From: Poecilobothrus nobilitatus
Lineage: Eukaryota; Arthropoda; Insecta; Diptera; Dolichopodidae
Reading direction: 5' to 3'
Length of the DNA stretch: 64,000 nt
NCBI GenBank assembly: GCA_947095535.1
Contig: OX352774.1
Location: forward strand, 9,858,001-9,922,000
Shown: piece by piece, positions 1 through 13,000 of the stretch
Position numbering within the stretch: the stretch's first letter is position 1
Layout of the letters: each line of letters begins with the position of its first letter
The notes under the pieces: generated by a model
The model's database searches: none
What the model saw: only the letters and a program-made list of their open reading frames with translations
What the model was told of the DNA's origin: nothing
Position numbers and translations under genes: made by a program

Positions 1-1
1 A

Positions 2-1906
2 CGATCATCTAGTCGTGATAGATTACGTGAGGATGCAGATGATTATGATTACGATAGAAGAATGCCCGAACGTCCTAGAAATCGGCATAGACCAGTAATG
101 ATGACAAAGTTTGAAGAAGATGATAAACCTGTAGAAAGACGAAAATCAAATGATCGTAGAAGACCTTTAAATGATCGCCGATCTCCTTTAGCTAATGATA
201 AACGATATAATCAGGATGATAGACGAAGTTTAAGTGATTCTAAATTAGGTAGTGATGAAATTGAATCAGATCGTAGAACACTAGTAAGTGGACGAAGAAA
301 ATTAAGTGGTAGACCTTTTGGTAATACAGGTAGAGCACACGAACGTCGAGGCGAAGATGAATATGACGACGTTGTAGATGAACAAAAAGATTTGATTGAT
401 AGAAAAGAAAATGAAGACAAAATTCTAGTCAAACCATCCGGACCATCATCAAGTAGCCTTAGTTCTTTATTTGATAAGCCCAGAGCACCACCTAAAATTT
501 CTAGACCAGTTCCTTTAACTGAAAGAAAGAAATATGACTATATTGCTCCTAAACCAACCTTAACGACAACAACAGAGAGGCCAAGTCCTGCAGATGTAGA
601 ATACTATGATGATTACGATGATCCTCCACCAAAAAAACTGAGTCTCATAAATGATCCTGAACCACCAGAACCAAGTCCATTTCGCCCACCCTCTTCATCT
701 AAACGATTCTTTGGGCCACGTAAAGAAGAATTAGTAAAACCAAAACCTAAACTAATACCAACAACAACTACAAAAAATATTCCTACAACTACCACAAGAA
801 CAACTACAACAGAACCTCCTTTCTTTTATGATGATGAATATGATGATGTAGCAATTCAGGAAAAGCCAAAAAAATTCTCATCACGGGAAGAATACAAAAC
901 TTCAGTAGAAACTAATAAAAAAAATTATAACAAAGAAGATTCAATATCTGACGTATCAAGTCATTCAGGACCTTCTGCCTCTGGTGAAGAAGAATATGAA
1001 GATACAGTATCACAAAACTCGCATGAAAGTGAAAGAGATTCAGAAATTACTTCAGTAAGTGCAGAAAAAGATAGTAGTTCAAAGTCTGAAGAAGTTAAAC
1101 CAAAATTAAATGTAAAAGATTCATTTAAATTTAGTTTAAATTCAAAACATAAACCAACAGATAGAAATAGAGAACCAATACAATCAAAATATGGATTAGC
1201 AAAATTACAACAGCAAGAAGAAAGTGAACCTCAAATTAAAGATGATATAAAAGTTTCAACTAAAAATGAAAATTCTGAAAATGTATCACCTTTTAAAGAA
1301 GCAAGGCCAATAGTACGAGTTGTTAAACGACCATTTTTACCATCAAGAGGTGGTAGTCCATATTTACCACGTGGATTACAAGCAACTGGTGGAATTCAAT
1401 CAAAATCATCAATAACTGAAAGTACTCCAGTAGATATGGGTTCAACTGTATCAGGTGTAAGAATATTAGAGCATGCAGCGCCAATTGTAAGAGGTAATGG
1501 TGTAACAAGTTATGATAGTATTTCTGGTTATCATATGGGACCTCGAACAACACAACAACCACAAATTGATAATTTGCCAAGAACTTCATTAGATGAATTG
1601 TATGAAAATGAATTTGATGTTACATTGAATGATGCCTTAAATCCAACTTTAAAACCATTAACATCATCACGTGGTGGTTATTCAACATATTTAAGTAAAT
1701 ATGAAAAAAATCGTTTTTCATCAAGTTATCCACATAGTAGTGATTCTTATTATTCATCAACAGATTTACGTAGAAGTGCAATACATCCACATAGTAGGCA
1801 ATCAATACAACCAGATTATAATCAACGTTATCAATCAAGTGTTAGAATGCCGAATCGAAGTAGCCCTCGTGGATCATTTGTGTATATGCAAGATTATGAA
1901 TATTAG
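2..1906 (+). CDS. Low-complexity secreted/matrix-like protein, C-terminal coding exon (5' partial)
   Basis: The frame is open from base 2, without a stop, through the Met at 62 to a TAG at 1904-1906, giving at least 634 residues. No splice acceptor is visible, so the exon begins left of the window and the Met at 62 is probably internal. The protein is disordered. The first ~100 residues are rich in RR, DRR and DD. The middle has Thr tracts (TTTTTKN, TTTTRTTTTE) next to acidic Tyr clusters (EYYDDYDD, FYDDEYDD). The last ~200 residues are Ser/Gly/Tyr-rich (PFLPSRGGSPYLPRG, then YSS/SYYSS). There is no Cys-rich domain, membrane segment or enzyme motif in the visible part. Thr tracts beside Tyr-Asp clusters are typical of the extensions of insect chitin-binding (peritrophin-type, Cpap1-like) cuticle proteins, but the defining domain would lie upstream, so this is inference. 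Codon use is AT-rich, like the other genes. Confidence 0.75.
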   Translation, partial: RSSSRDRLREDADDYDYDRRMPERPRNRHRPVMMTKFEEDDKPVERRKSNDRRRPLNDRRSPLANDKRYNQDDRRSLSDSKLGSDEIESDRRTLVSGRRKLSGRPFGNTGRAHERRGEDEYDDVVDEQKDLIDRKENEDKILVKPSGPSSSSLSSLFDKPRAPPKISRPVPLTERKKYDYIAPKPTLTTTTERPSPADVEYYDDYDDPPPKKLSLINDPEPPEPSPFRPPSSSKRFFGPRKEELVKPKPKLIPTTTTKNIPTTTTRTTTTEPPFFYDDEYDDVAIQEKPKKFSSREEYKTSVETNKKNYNKEDSISDVSSHSGPSASGEEEYEDTVSQNSHESERDSEITSVSAEKDSSSKSEEVKPKLNVKDSFKFSLNSKHKPTDRNREPIQSKYGLAKLQQQEESEPQIKDDIKVSTKNENSENVSPFKEARPIVRVVKRPFLPSRGGSPYLPRGLQATGGIQSKSSITESTPVDMGSTVSGVRILEHAAPIVRGNGVTSYDSISGYHMGPRTTQQPQIDNLPRTSLDELYENEFDVTLNDALNPTLKPLTSSRGGYSTYLSKYEKNRFSSSYPHSSDSYYSSTDLRRSAIHPHSRQSIQPDYNQRYQSSVRMPNRSSPRGSFVYMQDYEY

Positions 1907-2217
1907 TTTATGTTTTTGATTTTCGTATTTAGGTTTATAATATGTGAGCCAATCTATAAATTCTTCAAAAATTTTAAATATTTTAATTTTATTTTTTTAG
2001 TTGAATAAGATTAAGGACTCTACTGCTGCACTTCCTTTTTAGTTTTTTATTTTAGTTTCTATATTTTAATTTTTTTTTTTTTTAATTTTTGTAAATATTC
2101 TTTTATTAATTATAAAACAAAAACAAAACTATATAATATTATCCTATTAAAATTTCTAAGTACTACAGTACAACAATTGTAGTAGAATAAAATTAAGGAA
2201 AAAAAAAAAAAAATAAA
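1907..2217 (+). other. Probable 3' UTR with candidate polyadenylation signal
   Basis: This AT-rich stretch follows the TAG of the low-complexity gene. An AATAAA lies at 2212-2217 after a poly-A run. It is the nearest clear canonical signal, about 300 nt past the stop. No transcript evidence is available, so the end is tentative. Confidence 0.35.
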
Positions 2218-5200
2218 GTAGAGTTTTTGTAGTTTGAAAATATTCAGGTATAACAAAATACGAAAATTATGTATGTGTATGTCGTGATAGCAGGAATATT
2301 TTCTTTTTTAAATATTGAAAATTCTTGCAATTAAAAATGTCCTCTGTTCTTAAACTCTATATTCTTTCTTGTAAATTATTAAATATTTTCCTATTTGATT
2401 TTATTTTTAGAAATTTTAAAAATTTAATTTTTGTAAAATTAAATATTTTTTTTTTTTTAATAAAATTAAATTTATGAAAAAAAAAAAAACAAAACTTAAT
2501 GATATCTATTTATAGTAATAGATTTCTATTCATAAAAATTGTGTAGACTAAAGTATTAGAATTAATGAAATCGAAAAAAAAAAAAAAAGAAAATAATAAA
2601 AAAATTAATAATTAAAAGTATATTTATAATTATTTTAATGAATTTTTTGTATACAGGTTTTATTTCCACTTCCATTTAAGGTCAATAATTTTTTTCAATT
2701 TTAAATGATTCAAATGAAACTTTTTCTTTACTATACCTATTACCATAATCTGAAATAGTAACCGATGGATGATATGTATATAGAATGTAAGTATAACAGT
2801 ATAACAACTAATTGATAATCTGTAACAGTAAAAGATAGCGGATTTCATGAAACGGTAAGATCCCAAAGCTGGATAACTGGAAATGTTCATAGTGTAAAAC
2901 GGCTTAAATTCCGATTAAATATTCACTACAGTATTTTCCGGTTAAAACCTTTAAGTATTTCTTTAAATATATTTATAATTACAATGTAAAATTGGAAAAA
3001 TGTATATAAATGAATACATGGGAATTATTATTTTAATTAACATTAACTTCATTAAATCTAACTTTTAATTATAAAAACAACTTGATTATATGTCCAAGTT
3101 AACTAAACAAAAAAAAATTGTATTTCATATTTCGCGAATTGTATTTTCATAGTTAGTTTTAAATATATTTGGAAATATCAGTTATAGCCACATACAATAA
3201 TGTAATTAAATCTTTATCATTAGATTTACATGCAGAAAAAGATTCTACTTTAGTAATGACTATCTTGGAATAATCGGATATATGACATAAAATTTTTTCA
3301 AGGAGTTCTCGAATTTCTAATGAGAGAGAACACTATTGGGAAGTTTTATTCTTTTATTTTACTATCTTTATATTTTATTTTACTTCTAAGTTTTTTTTTT
3401 AATTTTAAATTTTAAATACCGAAATATTTAAACAGTTGAAAACGGATGTATGTATGTATATTTCAAATCCAGATAAAAACACAACCGGATGAGAAAGAAA
3501 AAACTCTCCAGCTAAACATGTTAACTTTTGGCTAAATCTAGTTGTAAAAAGGCTTAATTGTCATCGTTGTAGTCAGAAAATATTAATTCAATTTCAAAAT
3601 TGTTCTATAATGCAATATAATATACCGACGATAAAACTTGCATAAAGATTAACCGATTCCATTAAAATTAACTTTTAATATAGTATAATTATATAAAAAT
3701 AAACTATTAAAACGCTTAAAGTGTTCAATAAACCTATACACTAAGGTAATATTGAATTCTTACATTGATTTGAACTTTTTTTTTTTTTAATTTAAACCTT
3801 TACTACAATTCTAAATCTTAATTCGATTCTATCTCCAAATATAACTGTGTCTCTCATTTAGATTCTCACATTTAAAGTTTAAAAGCAAATACAACTTCGC
3901 CATACAAATTATATGAAAGTCAATAAATATTATTAGAAGTACTTTGAAAAAAACTAGTTATTTTATTAAAATGCACGAACGAGGAATCCTAGAAGCTCTA
4001 GAAGCCGACACGTAAAAGAAACTAAATAAAATCATTTAAAAATATAAAATGTATATATTTTAAATACAAGTTAAAATTAAAAAGGTTCCATTAAAAAAAA
4101 AACTAAATTTAAATGCAGCGTAGCATAAAACATTCATGTACTTGCGCCTTTAATGAAGTTAATTGTATGAATTATAATATTTACTGCCGACAAATGAATC
4201 AAAACTCGACAATTTAAGGAAATTTAATTAAAATCATAAAATTGGATGAATTTTTTTTATACCTGTTGACCCGAAATTAATTTTTCTTTTTAAATATTTT
4301 TAAATTTTCGAAGTAGTTTCGAGATAGTGACTATAACTAACTATTTCAAATCATTTAAGTATCTCCTCAAATCAGGATTACAATTTATTTCTTCAAATTA
4401 TAACACTTTAAAATATAGTGAAAATCCAAACGATCAGTCAACAAAATATGTAATTATATTTGGTTTAAAAAAGGACCGAATAATTAAAATTCAATACTAA
4501 TTGTCTATTGTAAAAAATTCAACTAAAAAAATAAAACAAGACAACCATTATTGTTTAATCTGGTTAATTTAGAACATAGATTAAATAATCTTTCACAAAG
4601 ACCAAAAAAGAAAGCAAACAAATAATACTTCTTTTATAATGACATGAGTGATCAAGTTGAATGCTTTTGTTGTTGTTATCCTATAGAAGATTACTGTAAA
4701 ATTAATAATGCATGGCGGGAACATCCATTATTATCCCTAATTAAAATTAATGAAAGAAAATCTATACTTACTAAAAATTAAATTTTCAAATACTTAATTA
4801 CAATTTCAAAATTAAATTTCTCACAAAAAAACTGAAGAGAAATGCGAAAGAATTTAAACAATTGTGATTTGTGAACAACAAAAAGTGAACAAAAAATGTT
4901 ATCGTTATACCTACAACATAAGTAGAGTTAAAACAATCAAAAACTGGTGTATATGTTATGGTATTTATTTTCCCGCGGTCACATTTGTTACTGTTTGAAT
5001 TGTTCAAAGATAAGTAATTGCTTAAAAGATAAGGTAAAAATATTATCAGTAGTTTATTTTTCTTAATACAAAAATGAAATTGAAATTGCAAAATAAATTA
5101 AATGCTTTATATTTTATTTATACTAAACATATATAATCTATATCAAAATATTATTTAAAACTGTGAGAAAAGCAGTGGATTCATACACAAAAATTAAGAT

Positions 5201-6775
5201 AGTTAGGGTGTAAATCATTAATATTCTGGGAACAAGATATACGAAAAACTAAATTTACTGTTTGATATTTCTTATATCGAAAAAAATGAACATTCGATAT
5301 ACAAACAACATATGTTAACTATATAAGCTGTCTTAAAAAAAAGATATACGGATTTATATTCTTGGAAATATAATCAGTATGTTCATACCATTTTTTTTTA
5401 CTATCTAAAATTAAACCAAGGTAAAGTTCTTTACTATTTCTATTGTAATGTTGTTATATAAAATGTTTATTACACTTAAATGTTAATTACACTTACTCTT
5501 ATTCTCAAATAACAGAAGTTTAGTTTTTTCGATGTTCAGCAAAAGTAGATTATTACTGAGCCATTTTTCACATTATTCGTTTTTAGTACCTACATACATA
5601 TATTTTATTACAAGTAAAATATTTTTAATTAATTATATTTTACAAAACTATATATTAAAATTTAAAAATTATATATTTAGAATAAATAAGAACTTTAGAA
5701 GAAAATATAAAATAAAATTTTAAAGCAAAATTAGTTTTTAATTAAAAATTTCAACTTTAATTTTATAAAGTAGATGAAACTAGCGCTAATTAAAAAAATA
5801 AATTAATAATTAATAATTAGGTATACACTTTTATTAACATTAAACATTTTTGACGCATCTGTCATGAATTCAAAAATTTGATAAAATCATTATAACCTTG
5901 AATTACATTTATTGCTATACTGTAACGTCAAACGTTTATTTATATTTGTATGTTTTTTTGTTCTTTAAAAGAAAATTTTGTGCTATATTGAATTAATATC
6001 ATTTATTTTAATTAATCTACAGTCGAGTAAACAACAGCTTAGTGAAATTAATGATGAAACATGAAACTGAAGCTTAGTCAAATATGAATAATAAATGGAT
6101 GCCCTACTAAACTCCTCATTAGAATGATAAGGGGAAAAAAAATTTTTAAATAATAAATTTATTTCTAAAATTTAAATAAAGTAAAAAGACAAAAAAAAAA
6201 AACTATTAAATAAAATTAAAAAAAAAAATTAAACTTTTCTAAAACGTTGACAATTGCAAATAAATTTCTAAATCGTTAAATTAAAATTCAAACGTCATAA
6301 ACACTGTGCAGATGATCGCTAAATCGTTGACGTTTTAGAAAAGATCATTACTTTATATTTTCTTAATAAATGTACAAAAGTATATAGTTTAAACTCTTCG
6401 AACTTATGGCTAATATGTGTATATGTATCTTTATCCATCTGTTATTGTTTTAATATTTGGTACTTTGAGAAAGTAGTTTCAAAAATAAAGTAATAGGAAA
6501 TAAGGAATTAAATGTATTCATTGGAAATTCAATGTTAATCTTTACTTAATAATTATATTTTTGGTTTTGGTTTTGGATTTGTAAATACATTACAATATTT
6601 TAGAAAAATATGTATATTAAAATAAAGTAATTTTTTTTTATAATTTCATTGACATTTTGTATACATATTTGAAAAGTAGTTTTTGTCATCTGATGGGTGT
6701 CAAAAATAAATTTAATGAATCAAAAGGGCATTTATGTATACTAAACTCGTTAAATCTTTTTTGTTTATAATTAAA
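2218..6775. other. Convergent intergenic region, no gene seen
   Basis: Lies between the end of the low-complexity gene and the 3' end of laminin gamma. It holds homopolymer A/T runs and short stop-limited frames with no domain-like composition. The only structured item is a short dispersed repeat near 6031-6135. Confidence 0.6.
6031..6135 (+). repeat. Short dispersed repeat, copy 1 (GCTTAGT family)
   Basis: Two GCTTAGT-containing segments are followed by CAAATATGAATAATAA and a GATGCCC...CTCCTC block. The same order of blocks recurs at 44733-44838 inside a Tmc intron with substitutions and a small insertion. No coding potential or terminal structure was recognised, so this is an unclassified repeat. 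Confidence 0.45.
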
Positions 6776-6790
6776 TTTATTTTATTTATT
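6776..6790 (-). other. Candidate polyadenylation signals of laminin gamma
   Basis: Three overlapping AATAAA hexamers read on the minus strand (plus-strand TTTATT at 6776, 6781 and 6785), 42-56 nt beyond the laminin stop codon. This would give a very short 3' UTR. Other A-rich sites exist further on. Confidence 0.4.
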
Positions 6791-6831
6791 TTTCTTTTTC
6801 TTAATATATAATTTTTTTTTATTTTTTAATT

Positions 6832-7043
6832 CTATGGCTCTAATTTGTTATTTTTGTAACAAATATGCGGTAATGCGTCTGCTATCGCTTTAATATTTGT
6901 TACTTCAGCTTTAAGTTGATTATATTCTCTTTCATATTTTTCAATCCATTTATCTTGCATATTACGATTTTCTGCTAATTTATTAACACGTTCTGTTAAA
7001 TTTGCTTTATTTAATTCATTTTCGGCAATATTTAATTCTTCTT
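6832..7043 (-). CDS. LanB2: LanB2 coding exon 17: end of coiled coil and C-terminus
   Basis: Acceptor AATTTTAG; 69 codons plus TAG at 6832-6834. Encodes [20 protein letters not shown] ... [20 protein letters not shown] ... [14 protein letters not shown]. The Cys fits the C-terminal gamma-beta disulfide of laminins. The terminal Leu-Glu-Pro puts the acidic residue one from the end. Confidence 0.92.
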
Positions 7044-10000
7044 CTAAAATTCAAAAAAAAAAAGAAATATTAGTAAGTTTAATAAATATATTTTGTAATA
7101 ATTCGTTTGTATTATTTTTTGAAGTTGAACATTGTAATATTATTATAAAGATTTGTTTTAAATTTAATAAAGAGGAAAAGTAAAAAATTAACTTTTAACA
7201 AAAAAACGTACGGGAAACAAATGATCTTATTTATTATTTAAGCAGATTGAGAACAGTAAATGTGTCGTATTCTGTTATCATATATCATCCTATCTGAAAC
7301 CGTTTTTATTTCTTAACTCGAACAGCACAATATTTCTAAAGTTTTTTCATTCAAATTTTAATAGAATATAAAACAAGCGAGATATGACTTAGAGGAATAT
7401 TGTTTTCGATTCATTCTTTTTCATGTACACAATATAGATGAAAAATTTGCGAAAAAAAGAAAAATTAAAAAATTCTTAGTACTAGAATATAAAATATCTT
7501 ATTACTATGTTAAAGCATAATTAAAAGCTCATGCTACAGAAAAGATATAAGCTGCTAAAAGTATTTGTGTCTTTCTTTTACATGACTACCCCTAACTGGT
7601 GATGATAACAAAAAATTTATAATCAGGATTAAACATGATGTGGTAATACCATAATTCAGTGTGGATTAATGAAATCGTATAAAATTTCTATCCAAACTGA
7701 TGACCCATGAACTGACCATGTTTTTATTTCATCATAAAAAACCTTTTAAACTCATACAAAAACTGTAACAATTCTCGAAATACAAAAATCGATGACTATA
7801 GTGTGAACTATACGCTAACAATCAAAAAAAAAAATTAACCAATCGAAAGTAACAACCATAAAGCAATTATAATATATATCAACCACAATATATATGGACA
7901 TTAGAACATTAAAAAATCATTTCACCCCAAACTTAAGAGACAACTTTGAAAGTCTGAAAGGAAAAGGGTAACATTTTTCGAATTAAAAATTTTTATTGAT
8001 TTATTTAAACACTTTTGATTTAGCCCACTTTTAAAATTAAAAAAAAAAATTGCTAATTACTTTCACTCTGTCGGTCCATTCGGCTATTTACAACATTTCT
8101 ATTTTATTCGAGGTAAAAGAATTAAATTTATAGATACTTTAGATAGATCTTATAGATAAGAAATCATTTTTTTTTCATTTTTTTTCTTACCTAATGAATC
8201 TAATTCATTAACATTAATATCTTTTAAATTATTTAAAATTTCCATTATGGCATTTATTTCACCCATAGCTTTTTTTGCTTGGTCATTGGCTTCTAAAGTT
8301 TCAGTGTTAGCTTCACCCACCTTAAAATTGAGAATTGAAAAAAAAAATGACAAAAAGGATTTAATCTGGTAAAATTATGAAAAGTACCTTTCGTGATGCA
8401 TCGGACAGTAAACCACTATCTTTTCTTATTCTTTCTTCAGATTCATTAACTTCTCGTTCTGTTACAACTACGCGATGATTTAGTTGATCAGCTTCTTTAC
8501 CTAATTGTTTAGCTTTATTTTTGGTATGTGTAGCTTTTTTACGAATATTTTCAGCATCCTTTTATTTTTAACGAACAAATTTTTATTTTTAATTTTATAT
8601 TTAATACAATTTTATTATTAATACCTTAGAAGCTTGTTCTGCGAATTTTTCTTGTGCTTCCTGAGCATTTTTTCTAGCATCATTAGCATTTTCTAAAGCT
8701 CCAGATAATGCCTTAAACAATTTTGTATTATATTTATTATTTGGAAAAAATTTAAAGAAAAAAACAATTTAATTTACCAATTCGGCATCTCGAATCATAC
8801 CTTCAGCAATTTTTATCTCATTTTCTATACCCGGAACGGTTGTTAAAGCTAATTTAGCATTTTCAGATGATTTGGTAATATCTGCTTGGAAATCTAAGAT
8901 AATAAAAATATTTTTATTGTTTTAATTCTTTATTTTAACTTTGTTAATTAAAGTTATGATATTACCAGAAAGAGTATTATAAGTTCCATTAGCTTCTATT
9001 AAAATACTATCTCCTAAGGCTACTGCTTTCTGAGCATTTTCATAAGCACTTTTAGCTTCATTGTATAAATCAATATCATCTTGTTTTTGTTCTACCGCCC
9101 TTTAAACAACGTGTTCTATTAATTTTTTTTCAATTTTTGAAAATTTGTAATTTTTTTAATATACATACCTTTCAATTAAAGTTTTCGCTAATTCATATTC
9201 AGTATCAGCATCTACTAAAATTTCATCATTATCATTTGAGGCAGCTGAAACTTTATTTTGTAATCCAATAGCCTTTATATAAAATAAAAATATTTAAATA
9301 TAGGAAAGTTAATTTTGAAAAAATGGTTGAAATTTTACTTGAAGATGGGCATCTGCTGACAAATCTTTAAGATGTTGAGTATTTATGTCAGGAATTTCCA
9401 TTCGATTTACATTTGTGAATAATTCTAATGCTGCATCAAAAGATTCGTTTGCTTTTTTCAAAGCTTCTTTTGTCAAATCAGAAGTTGTCGTTAATGACAA
9501 TTTTAATGAATCTAGTTCTAATCGCATATCTGTTCTAAGTTCATCACTGTTTAGAAAAAAAGGATAAATGTTATCAATATTTTAAAAATGAAACAATAAA
9601 ATTATAATAACCTAATATTTTTTTGTAAATTAATAGCATTTTTAGCAAGATCATATGCTTTTTGGGCAGCTTCATGAGCATTTTTAGCATGTTGTAAATC
9701 AACTTCTGCTTGAGATTCCAATACATCGGCAATAGTACGTGCCTCTCTAGAAATGTCACTAATTTGTTTTGAGTGTTCATCAAACTTCTTGGCTTTGTCA
9801 CTTGCTTCTTGCAAAGCTAATTCTCCTTCATCATTTAAAAGTGCTAGTGCAGCCTATAAAAAATGATCGTCATATTTACGATTAAAATATATAAAGTTTT
9901 AAACTTACATTTAACTGATTTTTAGCTTCTTCATAAATGTTTTCTGCCTCTCCAATATTTTTAGCAACTTTTTCTATTTCAACGTTTGCTGACATTTGTA

Positions 10001-13000
10001 ATGGTTTCGAATCGTCAAGCATCATCTTTATGTTGTCCAATATTTCGTGCAAATCATTCAATTTTTCATTCAATGATTTATCACCACCACCAGCACCAGC
10101 TTTTGCATCATCTAAAAGAATATTAACTTTCTCCTGGACTGCTTGTAATTTTGATTCAAATTCATCATCATTTGTTACCGGGGATTTTGCAATATTATCT
10201 AAAGTTTCACTAAGACTTCTTAATTTTGACCTGTGTTCATCAGCAGCATCTTGAACCAAATTATAACAAGCTGGACAGTCTAAACAGCCTTGGTAACGAT
10301 CAAATTTATTTTCTTTGCAACGATCACAACGGCGACCTTCAACATTATCATTACAAGGGCATTGACCATACTGATCACATTGATAACCTTTAGATCCACT
10401 TTCATCACATTCACAAGCCAAACATCCATCAGTTGAAAATCCATAGTAATAAGTTGCACATTGATCACAAAATTGTCTAAAAATTTAGAAATGCGGGGTA
10501 TTATGAAAAATTAATAATTTTATAAAAAGCAATACCCAGTAACTCCAGGTTTACAGTAACATTGTCCTGAGAACATGTCACAAGAAGAGTTATAACTACC
10601 AATTGGATTACAATTACAGCTTTCACAACCATTTCCTGACACTAAATTGAAATACCCAGGTTCACATTCATTACAATCACGACCAAAAACATTGGGTTTA
10701 CAACGACAATTGCCTGTCAATTGATCACACATAGAAACACCATCTTCTGTTTGTTCTGTACCTGCTGGCACACAATTACATGCTTCACAGTGTCCATGTG
10801 GTAAATCTAGTGGATCTCCAAAATATCCAGGTAAACATTGATCACAATGTTCACCATCTGTATTGTATATACATTTTACACATTCGCCAGTTGTTCTGTT
10901 ACAATTACCAACAGCATTTGGATCAACATTTCCATTACAATCACAATGCCTACAATCTTGCGCAGGTCCTTTTAAACCAGTTGGGTCTCCATAATATCCA
11001 TCGGAACATAATTCACAGCGAGATCCGAAATAACCCATTGGACACTCTAAGCATATAACGGTATCATCTGGCATTTGCAGACAAGCTCCATTATTTGGAC
11101 AAGGGCATTTTTTACAATCCGAAGGTGTACCGATTAATGCATTACCATAATAACCACGTGCACATTGATCACATGATTCCCCAGCTGTATTATGTTCGCA
11201 TATACACCTTCCTGTTTCAGAGTCACAAATTTCTGCATGTTTATGACAATCACAAGGAATACAAGGACTGAATGGACCCCCTCTAGCAGGGCTATGTCTG
11301 TATCCAGGAGCACAAGATTCACAAAAGTTTCCTAAATAACCTTCAGGACATGTACAATATTCAATCCAAGTGGCTGGTTTACCAGCAATACCAAGATGTG
11401 CTGATTCTAATTGAACGTCATCTAATATAGCTTCACCTTGAACAGAATAGCTTGCTCTAATACGAATGGCAGTTAAATTACTTAAAATCGACATAAAACT
11501 ACGCGCTGACTGACTTGGTTGCCATTGATAATCTGGATGTTCATGTAATCTAAATTTGTAATCACGTTTATTTTGATCAGGCAATGGATTTCCTTGGGCG
11601 AAAATCGGTAATGAAATTTTAGAACCAGAACCTTCTAACATAATATCATATGATGATGGATTTGGACTTATTTGACCAACTAATTGAAGTTGGAATTTTA
11701 ATAAATGATTATATGATGCTCTTTGATTACCCAAAAATCGATCAGAAGCATTAAAATAAACATAATCATTTCCATTAGCTATAGTTCCAATGCTATGACT
11801 ATATTGATTAAACTTTAAATCAACTCTTCTGTCATAATTATCAATGGCTGTCCATCTTTCATTTCCTTTATTAAAACTGGAAATAACTGAAACAGCCGAA
11901 TATCCATGAGCACTGTGACATTGAGATGTATGACCATAGCAAAAGCATGGAGTACATCCAAAACGGTTATCAGCATTAAGATTAAAGAATCCCGGCTTAC
12001 ACCTAAAATAATTTTATATATATAAATTTTTCATATATATTATAAAATTTTTATTTTTTCAAATTATTACTTACTCTTTACATTGCTCCCCTTCAACATT
12101 TTCTTTACATAAACAATGCCCGGTATTTGGATCACAATATGGGGTATTATCTAAAGATCCACTTTGATCACAACCACAAGGCTGACATCCATGAACACTA
12201 AATTGATAGTAGTTATTGTCACAATGGTCACATTTCTCTCCAGTAACTCCTGGCTTACATTGACATTTACCTTCTGAATTACATTGTAATGATCTGGAAC
12301 CTATATGGAAATGAAAACACAATGTAAATTTTTATTTTGCATTATACAAAAATAAAGCATCAAAATTAAAAATTTTACCAGTTGAATCACATCCACAATG
12401 TATACAATATCCATCTTCTCGCATATAAAAGTTTTCTTTACATCTCTCACAATGTGGACCATCACGATTATCACGACAATCAATGCAGTGACCACCATGA
12501 CCAGTTAAATTGAAAAGCGCCCGATCAAAGAAACATTTTTCAGATTTTCCGTTACAGTTGCAAGCTTAATTAAAATAAAAATTATTTTTAAAGATAGAAT
12601 ATAATTTAGGTTTAGTTTAATAAAATTTACATATTATTGAATACCATGATGAAAATTTAGGAATTTCATTTGATTGGTAATACCAATAATAACAGTTAAC
12701 AAAACTACCGTTAAAATAAATCATAAATAAAAAAATTATTATTTTCATTTGTTTTTTATTTTTAACCGATTTTAATAATTTAAAAATAGTTCTAGATTCT
12801 ATGAAGTATCAATATGGACTGGTGAACAAATTATTTACTTGTAATGAATCAAAAAAAAAGAAAAATAAACATAAAGAAGAAATTTTTTCCAATATTCATT
12901 TAGGAAGAAAATTAAAGATACTTTCTCCGTAAATGGAAAATTCTCTTTTATTTCTTCCTTAATCTCTATATATGGATCTAATATTTCTGATTTCCAGATC

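Noticed and set aside
4798..5091. 97-codon minus-strand frame in the convergent intergenic region
   Set aside because: A/T-driven composition, no motif, no promoter or splice support.
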